Shown here: positions 35,001-47,500 of the stretch, piece by piece
How the letters are laid out: every line of letters begins with the position of its first letter
Numbering within the stretch: position 1 is the first letter of the stretch
NCBI RefSeq assembly: GCF_000003815.2
Contig: NC_049982.1
Location: forward strand, 25,917,242-25,981,241
Origin: Branchiostoma floridae
Taxonomy: Eukaryota > Chordata > Leptocardii > Amphioxiformes > Branchiostomatidae
Direction: 5' to 3'
DNA length: 64,000 bases
The notes under the pieces: model-generated
What the model was told of the DNA's origin: nothing
What the model saw: the letters and a program-made list of their open reading frames with translations, nothing else
The model's database searches: none
Made by a program: the position numbers and the translations under genes

Positions 35001-36390
35001 TGTGATGGACAGTCAGGACAGTACAAACCACCTGCATGCGCAATTTGCGTCTAGACCAGTTGATAATAGGTCGTCTACCTCTAATAGATAAACATACGGA
35101 CATGCTAGCAACAGCTGAGCTGACTGTCCAGCACTTCAACTAAATGATAGCATACCAATTAGCGGTTCGACCAATCGGAGACTGCTGCATGTCGTCACAT
35201 ATTTGTATCTTTATGTTTTTATGCTGCGTATCTTTACGTTCTGGCGGTGGCGGTTGAAGACTTAGAATCTAAAAACGTCGTACTCATCTTTGTCAGTCAA
35301 CTGAAGTGTACTGACAGAAATTATTTCAAAACACCAAAACCCAACTCAAACTCAAAAGCCGAAGTAGTATACTGCAATAGGCAAATTTCTCTTTGAGTAA
35401 GCAGAGTTTTGACAGACATAGTGAAAAACATTATACAGCATACCATTGTTATGTATCATAGACTAAAATTGAGATACATACTTCGTAGACTTTTTTGCAG
35501 CCTTCTCAATGATGTCATAATAACTACAATCTAAATCCCCTAGTCTCCACGTTGGCCAAAAATTGGATTAAGTAATGACATCTTTGTGTGTTTACAGATG
35601 TAACGTTACACCGTAGTCTAGGTTGGTGCGGATGACGTCAAATGAAAAGCCTGTATACATCAGTTACTGTCATTTGAATGTCGTTTCTCTGTTGTTATAA
35701 TTGTTTCACAACTGTTCCGCTATATTTTAGAAAACGGGAATCAAAAGGGGGAAATTCAGGATCTGAAATAAGTCCTTCGTGAAACTACGGAATGGGAAGT
35801 CCCATGACAAAGGATCACATCAACACTGTAAAAGCAAAATTAGTCGAGCTGGTTTGATGTTCACGTTTCTCATGCTGACCTCTTCACCGCCAAATTAAAA
35901 ACATTTCCCTTCAACAATAAAACTCTGCATGGCAGTTTCAACCTCGAAATTAAAACCAAAGCGAACACTACATATTCTCACTATCGCCAAATTAAATCTC
36001 CGCGAAGATTTCCCCTTCTACTGTAACGTTACGCCACACAGTCCATCACCACCGTACCCACGCAGCCATTCCAACTAACTTATTAACAGAACATATGGTA
36101 GAGGTTTACCAAAGCATATGCTGATATATAGTCATTGTAAAACTAACCAAACCTGCTATAGACTGTTAACGTTACTTAATGTCACCAAAAATACAGGTTT
36201 CCTTTTCTCTTACTACCTATGATTGTATCGGAATTTCGCAAGTTTGTGACGTTTTAAACATGGCGTAACGTTCCACACAGACGTTTCGGTAATATATAAA
36301 CAAAGGAGCTTGAACGAAACGTGGCGCTAACTAGCTACACATACCTTTCACTACAAGGCAGCTGACCAACAGGAACACCTGTTTCATCAT
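32010..36390 (-). CDS. Secreted two-domain Kazal serine protease inhibitor (5 exons, 153 aa)
   Basis: Exons are 36345-36390, 34239-34369, 33289-33351, 32314-32421 and 32010-32123; phases close to 153 codons plus TAG. Exon 1 encodes a signal peptide ([16 protein letters not shown]). Kazal domain 1 has Cys at 20, 24, 32, 43, 50 and 65 ([13 protein letters not shown], x6 between C4 and C5 as in agrin-type domains). Domain 2 has Cys at 83, 90, 98, 109, 112 and 132 ([12 protein letters not shown], classical SPINK spacing). By family convention the P1 residue is two after the second Cys: Phe26 in domain 1 (chymotrypsin/elastase-like) and Arg92 in domain 2 (trypsin-like). The last exon ends in a Gly/Pro/Arg tail. 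Extracellular protease inhibition is inferred. Intron 3 holds an antisense Penelope fragment and intron 2 a palindromic MITE. Confidence 0.9.
32590..33089 (+). pseudogene. Penelope-like retroelement fragment (GIY-YIG endonuclease end)
   Basis: The plus-strand frame encodes [18 protein letters not shown], a GIY-YIG nuclease core, followed by a His/Arg-rich helix region (SALSRYH) and a C-terminal segment ending at the stop 33087-33089. The reverse transcriptase that normally precedes it is absent, so this is a 5'-truncated copy. It lies antisense in intron 3 of the Kazal gene. Penelope is preferred over other GIY-YIG sources because of the HTxSLxRR-like context and frequent 5' truncation; the assignment is moderate. 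Confidence 0.7.
32949..32992. repeat. Nested perfect hairpin
   Basis: GGTCTAGTCTC and GAGACTAGACC are exact inverted arms around TCTCTCGCGAGA, itself palindromic. It falls inside the Penelope fragment near the end of the frame. Confidence 0.7.
34028..34208. mobile_element. Palindromic MITE, copy 1 (Kazal intron 2)
   Basis: Arms CCGCGGGGTAACCTATATTC and, on the other strand, CCGAGGGTTAACCTAATTAT, with inner GGTATTTAGGGATAT and TTTCAAACTGCAAT blocks on both sides. The whole element folds back on itself. Copies at 44381-44550, 45658-45808 and 58580-58670. Confidence 0.65.
34920..35050. repeat. Dispersed repeat rich in ATTGG (inverted CCAAT)
   Basis: CTCTCATTGGCCGAAACGAT and CTATCATTGGTTGGACTGAT, then GGACAGTCAGGA. 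The same order recurs at 56665-56765 and 57745-57850; in opposite orientation, shorter copies occur at 33800-33870 and 35120-35195. Confidence 0.5.
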
Positions 36391-37430
36391 GGTTCGGATT
36401 TGATGTGTTTCGCAGGTACAGTCGCTAACACTCTCGTTGGGAACTTCTCAGTGAACTGGGAGTGAATTTAGAGTGACGATCAGGTTTGTCAGCGAAACGG
36501 AAGGGAGAAGTGGTAAACCAATAAGGGAGCACTTAAACACCGAGCGCTTATGTTGATTTTAGCGCAGCCTGCCGTCCGGTTGAGTCGTAATCATTCAAAG
36601 TGACGTCAGAGCCTTGGGTGTGAGTTAAACATTAACGTTTGTAAAGCCACGTAAAACACGAAAATGCAGAACGACTTTAAATAGTACATTCCAGAATAGC
36701 GTCGTCATAGTTGTATATACAGTCTATTCACAACTTACTTACAGAGACGTTTTGTACGTGGGAACCAAAGGGCTTTGTCCACGCTGCAATGTAAACTGTT
36801 GTTTTTATTATGCAATTTAAAGCAATTCAAAGGTAACTGAGACCTCTAGTAGCTTGTCCTGGAAATGCAGGTGCTTTTGGGATTAATAATTCTCTCATTA
36901 ATTATGTAAATTAAATCCTGGTTTTGCATAACTGTCATCTGATTATGACAATAATCATCACTAAATTTACCTAAACACCAAAACGACAACCCGCCATCCC
37001 CTTATTGATTTACCAATATCATCTTTCAAAAATTATAACACAAAGCCCCTGCCCCTGTATTATACAGTGTATGTAGTTTCAGAAGAAACTGCTAGGGGAC
37101 TAAAACCTATATCAGTGCAAAAAAGGTATCGATATCTACCTTTCCAATTTGTTGACTGCGCCATCTTGAGATGAAAAACTAAAACGATTTGAATTTCAAC
37201 CACAGGTGGTTTTCCAGAGTTGTGACCAGCAGCTGTGTCCTCAATATAGGTCAAGGTACTAAGCTGTATTCTTGACAATGGGATCATTACCTTTTCCTGG
37301 TTAATTTAGAAAATTAGGACCTGCCTTGCATGAAATACATCTTATTATGTAAATCACCACCTAAACTATCTACCTTCCAAACACAGTAAAATCCATTAAC
37401 TTAGGCTTGAGCTATTCTCCTCCAAAGTAT
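36391..37430. other. 5' flank of the Kazal gene and AT-rich non-coding DNA
   Basis: 36391-36500 should hold the Kazal promoter and 5' UTR; no TATA box was found. From about 36840 repeat motifs (TTAATTATGTAAATT, ACTATCTACCTTCC) belong to the dispersed CTTCGCC family on the plus strand. Confidence 0.35.
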
Positions 37431-37439
37431 CCAACATAA

Positions 37440-37995
37440 ACGCCCACTGTTGCTAGGGAGGCAAAACTTATACCATTTACTCCCAGTTCCTAGAGCTATC
37501 CACTACTAAAAAATCATAAACTCAGCGCTTCCAGAAAATTTAACTTAAGAATTTGAATCTCAGCTGCAGTACCACAACTCGTCGCCAGTATCGAACTTAA
37601 CCTTCCTTCCTGTGACCCCTACCCATTCACTAAATATCATGGACATCCATTCACAACTTCTGGACTTATGTTGTCCACAGACAAACGCACTTACGTACAA
37701 AGCTCGCTCCAGACGCGTAGGAAAACGCCAGCTAAACCGTTTTCGAACTTGACCTTTCTTTTTGCATACGCTACACGCCTACCTAATATCATTGAGATCC
37801 ACCAACAACATCTCGAGTTATCTTCTTCACAGCCAAACACACTTACGTACAAAGCCAGCGACATCACCGTAGGTAGGTTCACTATTTTCGCACTTGACCT
37901 TCCTCTTTATAATCGCAACACACCTGCCAAATATCGTGAAGATACCCCAGTAGCATCTTGAGTCATGTTAGCATACCCTTCTTGGCGAAGGTAAC
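37440..37995 (+). repeat. Copy of the dispersed CTTCGCC family
   Basis: Two head-to-tail sub-units with ATCGAACTTRACCTTCC, CAAACACACTTACGTACAAAG and ATATCRTGAAGAT, ending CCTTCTTGGCGAAGGTAAC. This is the reverse orientation of the 5.1-5.9 kb copies. Confidence 0.5.
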
Positions 37996-40740
37996 AAAGA
38001 ATACATAGACAAAAGTATTGTAAGACGCTAATACAGCAAGCTTCTTCTCTCTTCTTTGTACAAGTGTAGATATGATAATGGTTGGTAGCGACCTTCATCT
38101 CGATGGCTTCCCTTACCATGAGTTAGTCAGGAATATATATATTTGCTGATGTTGGAATTGTACTTCGGACCCAAGTAAGACACGAGAGTCTTACATTTTG
38201 AAGAGGTAAACCTGTATTCTTCCTCTCCTCATACTTCTACACACTGATCTCATCTGATACATAGGTTCTAATCCTCTCCTTATATGTGGTCTAATTGCTT
38301 ATACATCTATTTCTCAGAACAAGGTACATTGTTTCATTCTCTTGTCATCATCACTTCCTCAACCATTTCTAAGATGTTACAGGACAGTCTCCAAATATGG
38401 TGAGATGTGCAAGGAAGATAGGTCCTCCTGGGTAGAAATGTCATTATGTACATGTCTCTTCAAGGGCCACTACTCACGGCTGTCATTAGGACGCCTGCTC
38501 TTGCCCACTCGTTCTAAGAAGACGACAGGGGAACAGTGACCACTACTTTTCTAGACTTGAGTTAAGTTATCTTAGAAATTACAAGGAACTCAGCTACATT
38601 ACAATATACATTTTGTAGTACAAGGGCACCCTGTTTAATAACAGGATTAGACACTATTTCCTTACATACAACTTGGTACAAGGTTTGTCTAACCGCAATA
38701 AATCCAAATTCATCCTTTGCATTTAGTATTAGAAACGTTTCTTTGATGTAGTGAAAATGTACATTACTGTCCTTTAGATACACTTTACAATCTAATACAA
38801 ATGCATGGAATAAAGCTACTTTAAATGTGTGTATACACTTACACAACAACAGTAGTAAAGATGCAACAATCTCCACCCAAACACAATTTCTTTCTCAAGT
38901 TTCACAGCCTTTTAGCCTTTTAGAATGTAATTCTTCTCGACCGTTTTATATACCGGTTTATTTATTTGAAACTTTGGCAGCCAAGTGGCTGAATTATGAG
39001 ATTCACACTACAAACATATCACATAAACGTCAATCCAATATACATATCCCCCCATATGACATAATGAATTATAAAAAAACGCAATACAAACTACATGTTG
39101 TAAAAGTATTTTTTTCCTCACAGAAAGCTCAATTTCACTGTCACGCTTCAGAAATGTAACGCGAATGTTATTCTATATGATGATCTGTCAGCTTATGAGA
39201 TAGAATGTTATTCCTCCTGTTTACATTGCTGTATCACATCATATCACATTTTTTGGCTTTGTCCATAAAATTCACATAATTTCCCCATGTATGCACCTGG
39301 CAGTATCTGCACAAAACGCTAAACCTTTTGTCGTGGGGAGACCTATATTCATTGTTTAAAAAATTGATATACATACCGCAAATTGCAACAAAAAAATACA
39401 ATAAAACAGATTACGTATATCAGAGAGTGCCAAAGCCTACCCCAAAGTCAAAAAGGAGGATGTTTAAAAAAAAAGAGAACAAAAGAACAAAAATGAAAAT
39501 TCCATTGTTCTGTTTACCATACTCTGTGTGTCAACCTTCCCATATCCACAGATTTGGGCCATTTTTATTCGCACGCTCGCAACAGTTTTGGGGTTCCCAG
39601 AGAATGTCATCCATATAGTCGCATTAGCATGGCCTATCAATGTTTTTCAGATCCTCGCCCGACAAGCTCGATGATAACAAATGCTATGGAGAGAACTGCT
39701 TCCTAGTGTCCGCTGACGAAACTGCAGCTGCCCAGTTGTTGTTGTTATGTTAGTTGTTTTACAGTGGATGACGGAGAACCGATGAGCAGTGGTGGCGGGA
39801 ATCCGGTTTGCCGTTTATCCTCGCGCTGTAATGCATACGCAGAAATATGAATTGTAGACTAGAGATAAATATGCGTACTGTCATACATACACACACGGTC
39901 GCTTTTAAGTGTTATTTATGCCAGGTGAAATTCTAGCTAGGTAATGATATAAGGCAGATGTGAACATATACAGCCCCACCTAAACAGTCCCTTCTGCACG
40001 AAGAAATGGACTGTCCCCACCTGAATAGACCCTCCAGCAATAAGAAATGGACTAGCCTCACCTAAACAACCCCCTCATTCAGCAAGTTCTAAGTACTTGA
40101 GACACACGTACACTCGAGGTGCAAGGGACGCTCGACCAAACAGAAAACAGTGCACGTAATAAAGCTTGCCTTATTTTACTGCCTGCATAAATTATGCAGA
40201 TGGTCGTCAAAATTTGCATAATTAACATGTTGCTACATTCCTCTCTACTTTAAGGAACATATGGTATGAATATCAAAAGTGCAACAGCTTTTTATAATTT
40301 TGAAATTGATATGCAAATTATTGCCTCATTTGCATAAATTTCACATCTCATGGTTATCTTAATGATAACAATTAGATTTGACGAAAATATTAAACACCTA
40401 CCATTTAACAGTAAGGCTGTATTGGTAATTTTCATTTGCTGAAATTATGATAATGAGCTCCCTCAAAGATACACTACCTAGCAATCATAGCAATTATCTA
40501 TTCAAATGGAATAACAACATATATTCCGTCAAATCAGAAAAATAACTCATCTTCGTCCTTACGTATTGATAGCACTTTAGTCTTGGCCAAACGTTATTCA
40601 ATATCATTTTGGCACAATTTGACAAACCCACAAACCAAAGTGCACAAGAGTCTTGCCCCTTTATAAAATGAATAAGTAATAATAGAGAGTAATGAATAGA
40701 TAATAGAGAGTAGTGAATAAGTAAACTGGAAACAGAACAG
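37996..40740. other. Long non-coding stretch
   Basis: No ORF with family similarity. 38470-38530 (minus) has a good acceptor and donor around a 36-nt segment but no partner exons. 39685-39830 is a repeat shared with 49322-49470 (TGGTGGCGGGAATCC). 39960-40070 has a CCTAAACARYCCC / AAGAAATGGACT pattern repeated three times. 40180-40480 is AT-rich with TTTGCATAA repeats. Confidence 0.4.
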
Positions 40741-40758
40741 TCCATTGGTCACTGATTG

Positions 40759-40826
40759 TGACGTCAAAATTCAACATGGCGGCACCCATGGATGGTCAAA
40801 GTTCAACATGGCGGCACCCATGGATG
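40759..40826 (+). promoter_or_regulatory. CRE next to two tandem YY1-like sites
   Basis: A palindromic TGACGTCA (40759-40766) overlaps a 32-bp direct repeat (40763-40794 and 40795-40826). Each unit has CAACATGGCGGC, close to the YY1 motif CAAnATGGCGGC common in animal core promoters. CAAAG/GTGAGACG near 40878 could be a donor. No downstream gene was identified; the short frame MAAPMDG... stops after 19 codons. Confidence 0.3.
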
Positions 40827-40834
40827 GCAGCAAA

Positions 40835-41060
40835 AACAAAACAGGGTTTCGCTACGCGACCCTGTAATAATTTGTCAAAGGTGAGACGAGAATCGAGGTA
40901 GCAGAACACAGTTTTCGGCCTATGGGGATTCCTATAGTTAAGGACCACAAGGTGACTGACATCGACGCTGATAAAATCATAGTGGGTGCAGTTTTCAAGC
41001 ACGACAAACTAATATATTGAAGTCGAAGGGTATAACCTACCAAAATAATTGAAAACTAGA
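40835..41060. repeat. Dispersed repeat shared with 46615-46830
   Basis: Shared text GAACACAGTTTT-GGCCT-TGGGGATT, AGTTAAGG and GGTGACTG appears in the same order in both. Begins with hairpin CAGGGTttCGCtacGCGaCCCTG. Confidence 0.5.
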
Positions 41061-41507
41061 AAAAGTTGTCGTTTAGAAATTTGTTAAAGACCTCTTTTAA
41101 ATGGGGTCATACGGGGCCATTCAGAACTGCAGCCGACTCCCCCAGGCAGTCAGCTGTAAAGGTCACGCGCATTGACACGGGGAATGGGCAAACATCATGA
41201 TGTTATACATACGATCTGAAAGTCGACTTATTATACTACCATGTAGCAAAGTTCATGCCCCGCTGCGCTGTCTTTCAAGTTGCAGTGTTTACAGACGTTC
41301 CAAGATTTCGACCGCACTACTTTTTACCCCTACGTCACGGGGGTCTCGGATAAATACTGTCGGTTGCGACCTTGTTTACAAGTTAGGGGCTTTGACCTTT
41401 GAAACATTGCCCACATTCAATGTCGCTGCGCAGGCGTATTTGGAATGGGGACAGACCTTTAATAAATGAAGCTTTAGCTGTTCGATGCTTATCTTTTAAA
41501 TTCATTT

Positions 41508-44500
41508 CTATAAACGGACGTATATATTATATAACGTACTTGGAGCGGCTTGGCAGATGAAATGACAGCGGAGGGCACATGGCTTGTCTAACCATTGGTC
41601 TCTCTCAGTTGGGGAATAGGCAACGCAATTCCCTAGCTTGTCACCCGGTTTTCCAGGGGCCCACGAGTTGTACGACCCAAGTGCAGAACCATCCATCCAC
41701 TCGAAGCTTCCCCTTCTGCGCAGATCATGCAGGCCGAACCAGAAGGCATCGTTCCCGTATCTGCCCTTCCACTTGCTCATTGAGGCGGCCAGGTAATCGT
41801 TGGTCTCGGCGTCTCGGGGCATGGCGAGGGTGCCCCCATCTCGACGACAAGTCGCGGCCGCATCGTTGAAGGTCTTGTGGACGTCGTGGAAGAAACTGTA
41901 GCAGGTGCCACGCCACATTCGGTGACCTTCTGGACAGAAAACTGGAAAAAAAGATTTGTCTTAAATGCACAAATATTGGAACGGTACAATAGACAGTGGA
42001 TATTATTGAACTGTCTCAATTGAATCCTAATACGAAAGGGCCGCCCAATTCTCACTGACAAAAATGCCTCTCCTTTTTCAAGCAGTTGATCCTGTTTCTC
42101 GGTAAATGGTATTTTTGCATCAAAGACGCACGTGGATGCAACGGTAGACAGGAAAAAAGTTAATGATCACAGCAGCAACCTCTTTCTATCCTTGCTTCCT
42201 TGCTTCCTTCCTTGCTTCCTTCCTTGCTTCCTTCCTTCCTTGCTTCCTTCCTTCCTTCTTTCTTTCTTTCTTTCTTTCTTTCCTTCCTTCCTTCTTTCCC
42301 TCTTTCCTTCCGCCTTTCCTTCCTTTATTATGTTATAGTATACGATTATCAACAACCACTTCATTCACACCCCAGTGCCTCTTCAAAGAAAATAGAATGG
42401 GTGCCACACCTGCGTTTGACTGGGAACTGTCGATGATGTGTTGAGAGGGTCCGGCGAGGTTCGGACAGTTTGACATTCCGGCTGGCCCCATGGCTCCCTT
42501 TTCTCCTGGAGGCCCAGGTGGCCCGGGACGCCCGGCAGACCTAGGACCAGCTGGCCCCATGGCTCCCTTTTCTCCAGGAGGCCCGGGACGCCCGGCAGAC
42601 CTAGGGCCAGCTGGCCCCATGGCTCCCTTTTCTCCCGGAGGTCCAGGTGGCCCAGGACGCCCGGCAGACCCAGTGCCAGCTGGCCCCGTGGCTCCCTGTT
42701 CTCCAGGAGGCCCACGTGGCCCGGGAGGCCCGGCAAACCCAGTGCCAGCTGGCCCCGTGGCTCCCTTTTCTCCCGGAGGTCCAGGAGGCCCGGCAGACCC
42801 AGGTGGCCCGCGAGGCCCGGCAGACCCAGGGCCACCTGGCCCTACTGCTCCCTTTTCTCCGGGAGGTCCAGGTGGCCCGGCCGGTCCAGGTGCTCCTACA
42901 GGCCCTGGGACAGCTGGCCCCATGGCTACCCTTTCTCCCGGAGGCCCAGGTGGTATTGGAGGCCCGACTAGCCCTGTCTTGAAACCTGAAAAGATAGATC
43001 AGCCTTTTCAGCTCAGAGAGTTCCATATCTGCCAGTAAGCCACGATACACACTGACTCATTTCTATGGATAGATATCGATGTGGTAATCGCTTGACAGAA
43101 ATGCGAAAATGAGCAGCAAAAACTTAACACAATGTGCCATGCCTTTTACTTAGGGATGACTAGTCTACATTTGGCAGGATCTCCCCTATATTATGTGATA
43201 TTCTATGGTATTATAACAAAGTACTTACTTTCCAGCTCGAGTACACGTGCTTGTAGCATTTGGATCTGGCTGGTAAGAGTGAATCTTACTGCAACAGCAA
43301 ACAGGAAAATCACGGTTACTAGAATGCTAAAAGCAGTTCCTTTTTACGCCTTGCGGCAGTGGGTTGTTGTTATCCACTGTGTCTAGAGCACGGTATTGGA
43401 AGGCGTAGCCCATCCCTCATTTTCCACCGACTTCAACCTCCCCAACCTGAGACAGGTGCCCATTTATAACTGGGAGAGTGTTTTTTTTAGCTGCCTTTCC
43501 CAATGACACAACGTCTAACCAGGAACGCCAAGCCAGGAACAGCTACGCAACTCCATCCTCGTTTTGGTGTATGACCCAGGATGGCCCAAAATGGCCGCTG
43601 TGTCAGGACGCTACAGATATGTTTAAAATAGCTAGGGTATTGAACCCGCGATCCCTCGACCTCGCGTTCGCCAGCTAGCCGCTCGATCATGGTTGCTTAA
43701 CAATGCGCAAAACAACAGGATCTGTCCGGCACTGTCATGTCATATTACGTATTTTATGATAGAAAGAAAACTAACTTGCAAAATATGAAAATAGCACAGC
43801 GATGAGAACGACCAACACGGGGCTCGACATTAGCCACAGTTTCCTGCACCAACCGGAACGTTCTAGCTTGCTGTCGGTGGCCGCATCGGGGACTGCTGTT
43901 GGAGAGAAAACAATCCTATGTCAGTTTTTAGCTATTTCGACTTCGCTGAGTGAGGACAGCCGCGTAGTAATACAGTTCTTTATGCACAACCACATGTTTA
44001 CAATCTTGAGTTGACGTTTCGGTTACTGACTGTCACCTTCCTCAGGGCAATAATGACTGGTTCTGCTTCGCACTGCAGCTAGGTGTCGCTGCTGCAGAGC
44101 TGCACATGCGGTTCCAAACGTAAAGCGTTGTCAAGCAACAATACTAAGGGACTCATGATCAGCTACATTTTTTTTAGAATGTGCCAGAGGACGATTAAAA
44201 TCATGAAAAAGTCTTATGACCCTAGGACAATCTGGCAAAGGATGGCCTTAAGTTGAAAAAGCAACAACTCAGTTTTCAGAACACTTTCCGGACCATTGCT
44301 TTAAAAAAAAGACCAGCAAAGTTGATGACTAAAGACTAGAAATGAAACGCCCCCAGTAATCATTTCTATGAACCAAAGATCGTATATACCCGTTGTTTTC
44401 AAGAACAGGGGATTTTTCGATATCAAAGCAGCGGGCGGTGTTTTCAAACTGCAATGTTATGAAAATATTGCAGTCTGAAACCACCGTTCGTTGACTCAAT

Positions 44501-47500
44501 ATCCCTAACTACCCGGCCTGGTTATAAAAACAACGGATATAGGTTGTCTGGCTGATAAAGGTGAATTATCGTTAGATGAACCGCATTGGAAGCGGATTGC
44601 CCATACCTTAACGCTATAACGAAAACTCCACAAACATGATAGTAATAAAGATGCTGTACATAACGTTACCTGTTCCGGTGTTATATAATGGGTTTTCAAA
44701 TGGTGGTCTTTGGTCAACTCTAGTCGTCCCGCCAGTCTGAGACTGCTGCTGGGGCGCGGGCGTGGTTCCTGGAGGAACATAGTGACCTCTTGACCCGTCT
44801 TCACTGCCTGTTAAGAACATCAAACTTCTAGAGCCTACTGCAACCACAAACGTTGCAAAAAAATCTGTGTTTTTTTCCAACACAATGTGCACGTGTATAA
44901 AGGTAAAACCCTTGCCTGCAATATGAACCTCCAAATGCAAACATATCCCAACAAAAGACTTTACAGGCACTTTTGCCAAGGGTACCTAATCTGCTGAACT
45001 TGGCAATCTGCGCCTGCGCTTGAATACAAAGATCTGCCCTATAGTTTCTGGTGTGTCCAAGGAGGTCTTTTTATAACCTCCTTGGTGTGTCTGTGTGTGC
45101 GTGTTTGTCTTTGTCTCTGTTTTGCATAATTATGATAAAATCTAAATATGGAAGTCCAACAAAAAGGACTTCTACACCTACAATATATGTAATGATAATT
45201 TTTGGTTGAAAAGAACATCATAAACAAATTGGTGTATGCTAATCAAGCCTTTTTGCATAATCTATGAGACGAGATGAAACAACAAATCTCTAAATATTTC
45301 ATGGAGGTATGAGTTCTCGTTTAGTGTAGTTGAATGAGGAATGACCCGATTAAATCTCGCTTATAGCAGCCCGCCCAACATCCGCCGGCCTTCTAGAGGA
45401 GGGGCCAGTTACATCCCTGGGTAGCAGAGATTGTGTTACACAGACTACATGAAATGCACGAGGAAACAGGCAAAGGTCGGGAGATGGGGGTCGACTAAAT
45501 CGTCTCATACTTCGTGTGATATACAGTAAGATGTATTTTGCAACCATGAACTGCCATATAATTACAACCCTACAGGTATTGTTTCGTTATGGAGTTCTGC
45601 CCCCACTCGAAAACCCTTAAAAAAAAGGACCAATTCATAGTTCTAACGCTATTTTATCTTTACCCGCGGAGTAACCTATATCCGTTGCGTTTAAAACATG
45701 GTATTTAAGGACATCAAGTCGTCGGGCAGTGGTTTTTAAACTGGGGTGTTTGCAAAATGTTACAGTTCGAAATCACGCACCGTCCGTCGGTATCCCTAAA
45801 TACCCACCACCCCACTCCGGGCAAGTCCCGGGCCATACATACACGAATACTTGCGACTTTTCAAATACTGTATTGTGTCTGGTTCCAGGTCCTGACCTGG
45901 ACTTTATTCTCTGGAGCTGAACCGGACCTGGACCTGAAATTTTTGTACCGGTACCCACCCCTTGTGTCCACTGAATGTCTGATATATTTCTGTTGATGGC
46001 GTGCCTGGATCATGTCATCCATACAATAGAATCAAACTTACTTAATTACTACTTATTGTTAGAATAAACGACAAGACACAGACAAGAACGGCACACCGAT
46101 TTTATATTATGTTTAAAGTATTTTACCTGCGGCTGCGCCGGAGTCGTAAATGGTGTTGGTCGTACTCACAGTGTCCTCGTCCAGCGAGTTGGCATAGGTA
46201 TGAGAGTTTGCCATGGGCGTATACCCACCTGAAGACATCATAAATCATAACTTCAATACAGTCATATGTGGAAATGTTTCAGTTTGAAGGTATGCCTTGT
46301 AGAATTTCCGACGAAAGTGGTCTGGATAAAGAAGTCAACCCCAGCGATGAACCGGGGCGAGGGGGATACAAGCTTTAATAGCTTAATATTTTGGGATTGT
46401 GTTCTTGCCGCAAAAGCGCCACCTAACGTTACATCGGCTACATATACATCGAAACGTAAAGTAAGTGCTGGTTGTGTAAAAGGATTCTCTTACATCCTAT
46501 GTCGTGCAGAATATTTGCGCAAACATGAATGTCAAAATCTCCATTCTGATTGATATTTGTAATAATTTGTCAACATATACGCCAACAATTCCCTTTATAC
46601 CCGAAATCTGATAATCCAATTGTAGCCTCGCTTATAGCGGCCAGCCCGGAAAGTTGGACAATAAGATGAACAGCTGAAGGTAGTACTGTAGAACACAGTT
46701 TTTGGCCTGTGGGGATTTCTAAAGTTAAGGGCCTCACGGTGACTGGCTTTGACGCGGAAAAAATTAAGTAGGGTGCACTTTAAGAAAAAAAACGAATATG
46801 TTTGAGTTTAGGGTACAAGCCACACAATATTTTTTGAAATCCTGTCGCGCCCACTTTGAAACGCCGCTCGACGTTCGCATGAATTGTAAAGCCGGCTTCA
46901 CGAATCTTCGTGCAATCTGCATTTCAATGGGATGATTGCCAGAAATCAAAGTCGATCTGGGACCTAAAGCAATAACAATATGGAGTTTGCTGAGGCAGAC
47001 TGTGAGACAAACAAGTATCCAGAAACAGGTTGCAAAAATAATTTTTAAGATCAATCTAAGGTTTCTTAACATCGCCCACGTTGAAATTTGTCCAATAGCT
47101 GTTATGCGATATAATATGTTGCATCTGACTTATTTGTGGAGGCACTCGGGGGTTTATCAGAAGATCACTGCTGTATAATGCAAATGCTGCTTTGTTTAAA
47201 GAAAATGCATAATGATGCTGCCTCAATACCAAACGAGGGCCTCATGACGAAACGGTGTTTTCTTATGAGGCTTGATAAAAGATAAAAGGTAAAGGTAGAC
47301 TCATAGTATTGTTGACGCCACATGGACAGTGGGTGGAATTGTTGTCATCCACTTTATCTAGAGCACGGTATTGTAAGGTGTAGCCAATCAATCTCTTTTA
47401 AGGTACACTCTCATTGCATTTGCGTCAAGCTTGCGGTAATTATTGCGGGGTTTGAAAGATACTCAACGAATATCAGAGATAAAGAACGAATTTTCTGACT

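Noticed and set aside
38470-38530. 36-nt minus segment with good splice sites
   Set aside because: No neighbouring exons in phase could be found; splice-like signals alone occur by chance.
40774-40856. Short frame starting MAAPMDGSKNKT
   Set aside because: Stops after about 19 codons and runs into a dispersed repeat; treated as regulatory-like sequence only.
42490-43038. Gly/Pro-rich frames on the plus strand
   Set aside because: Antisense shadow of the collagen-like exon; the minus frame joins in phase to TM and lectin exons.
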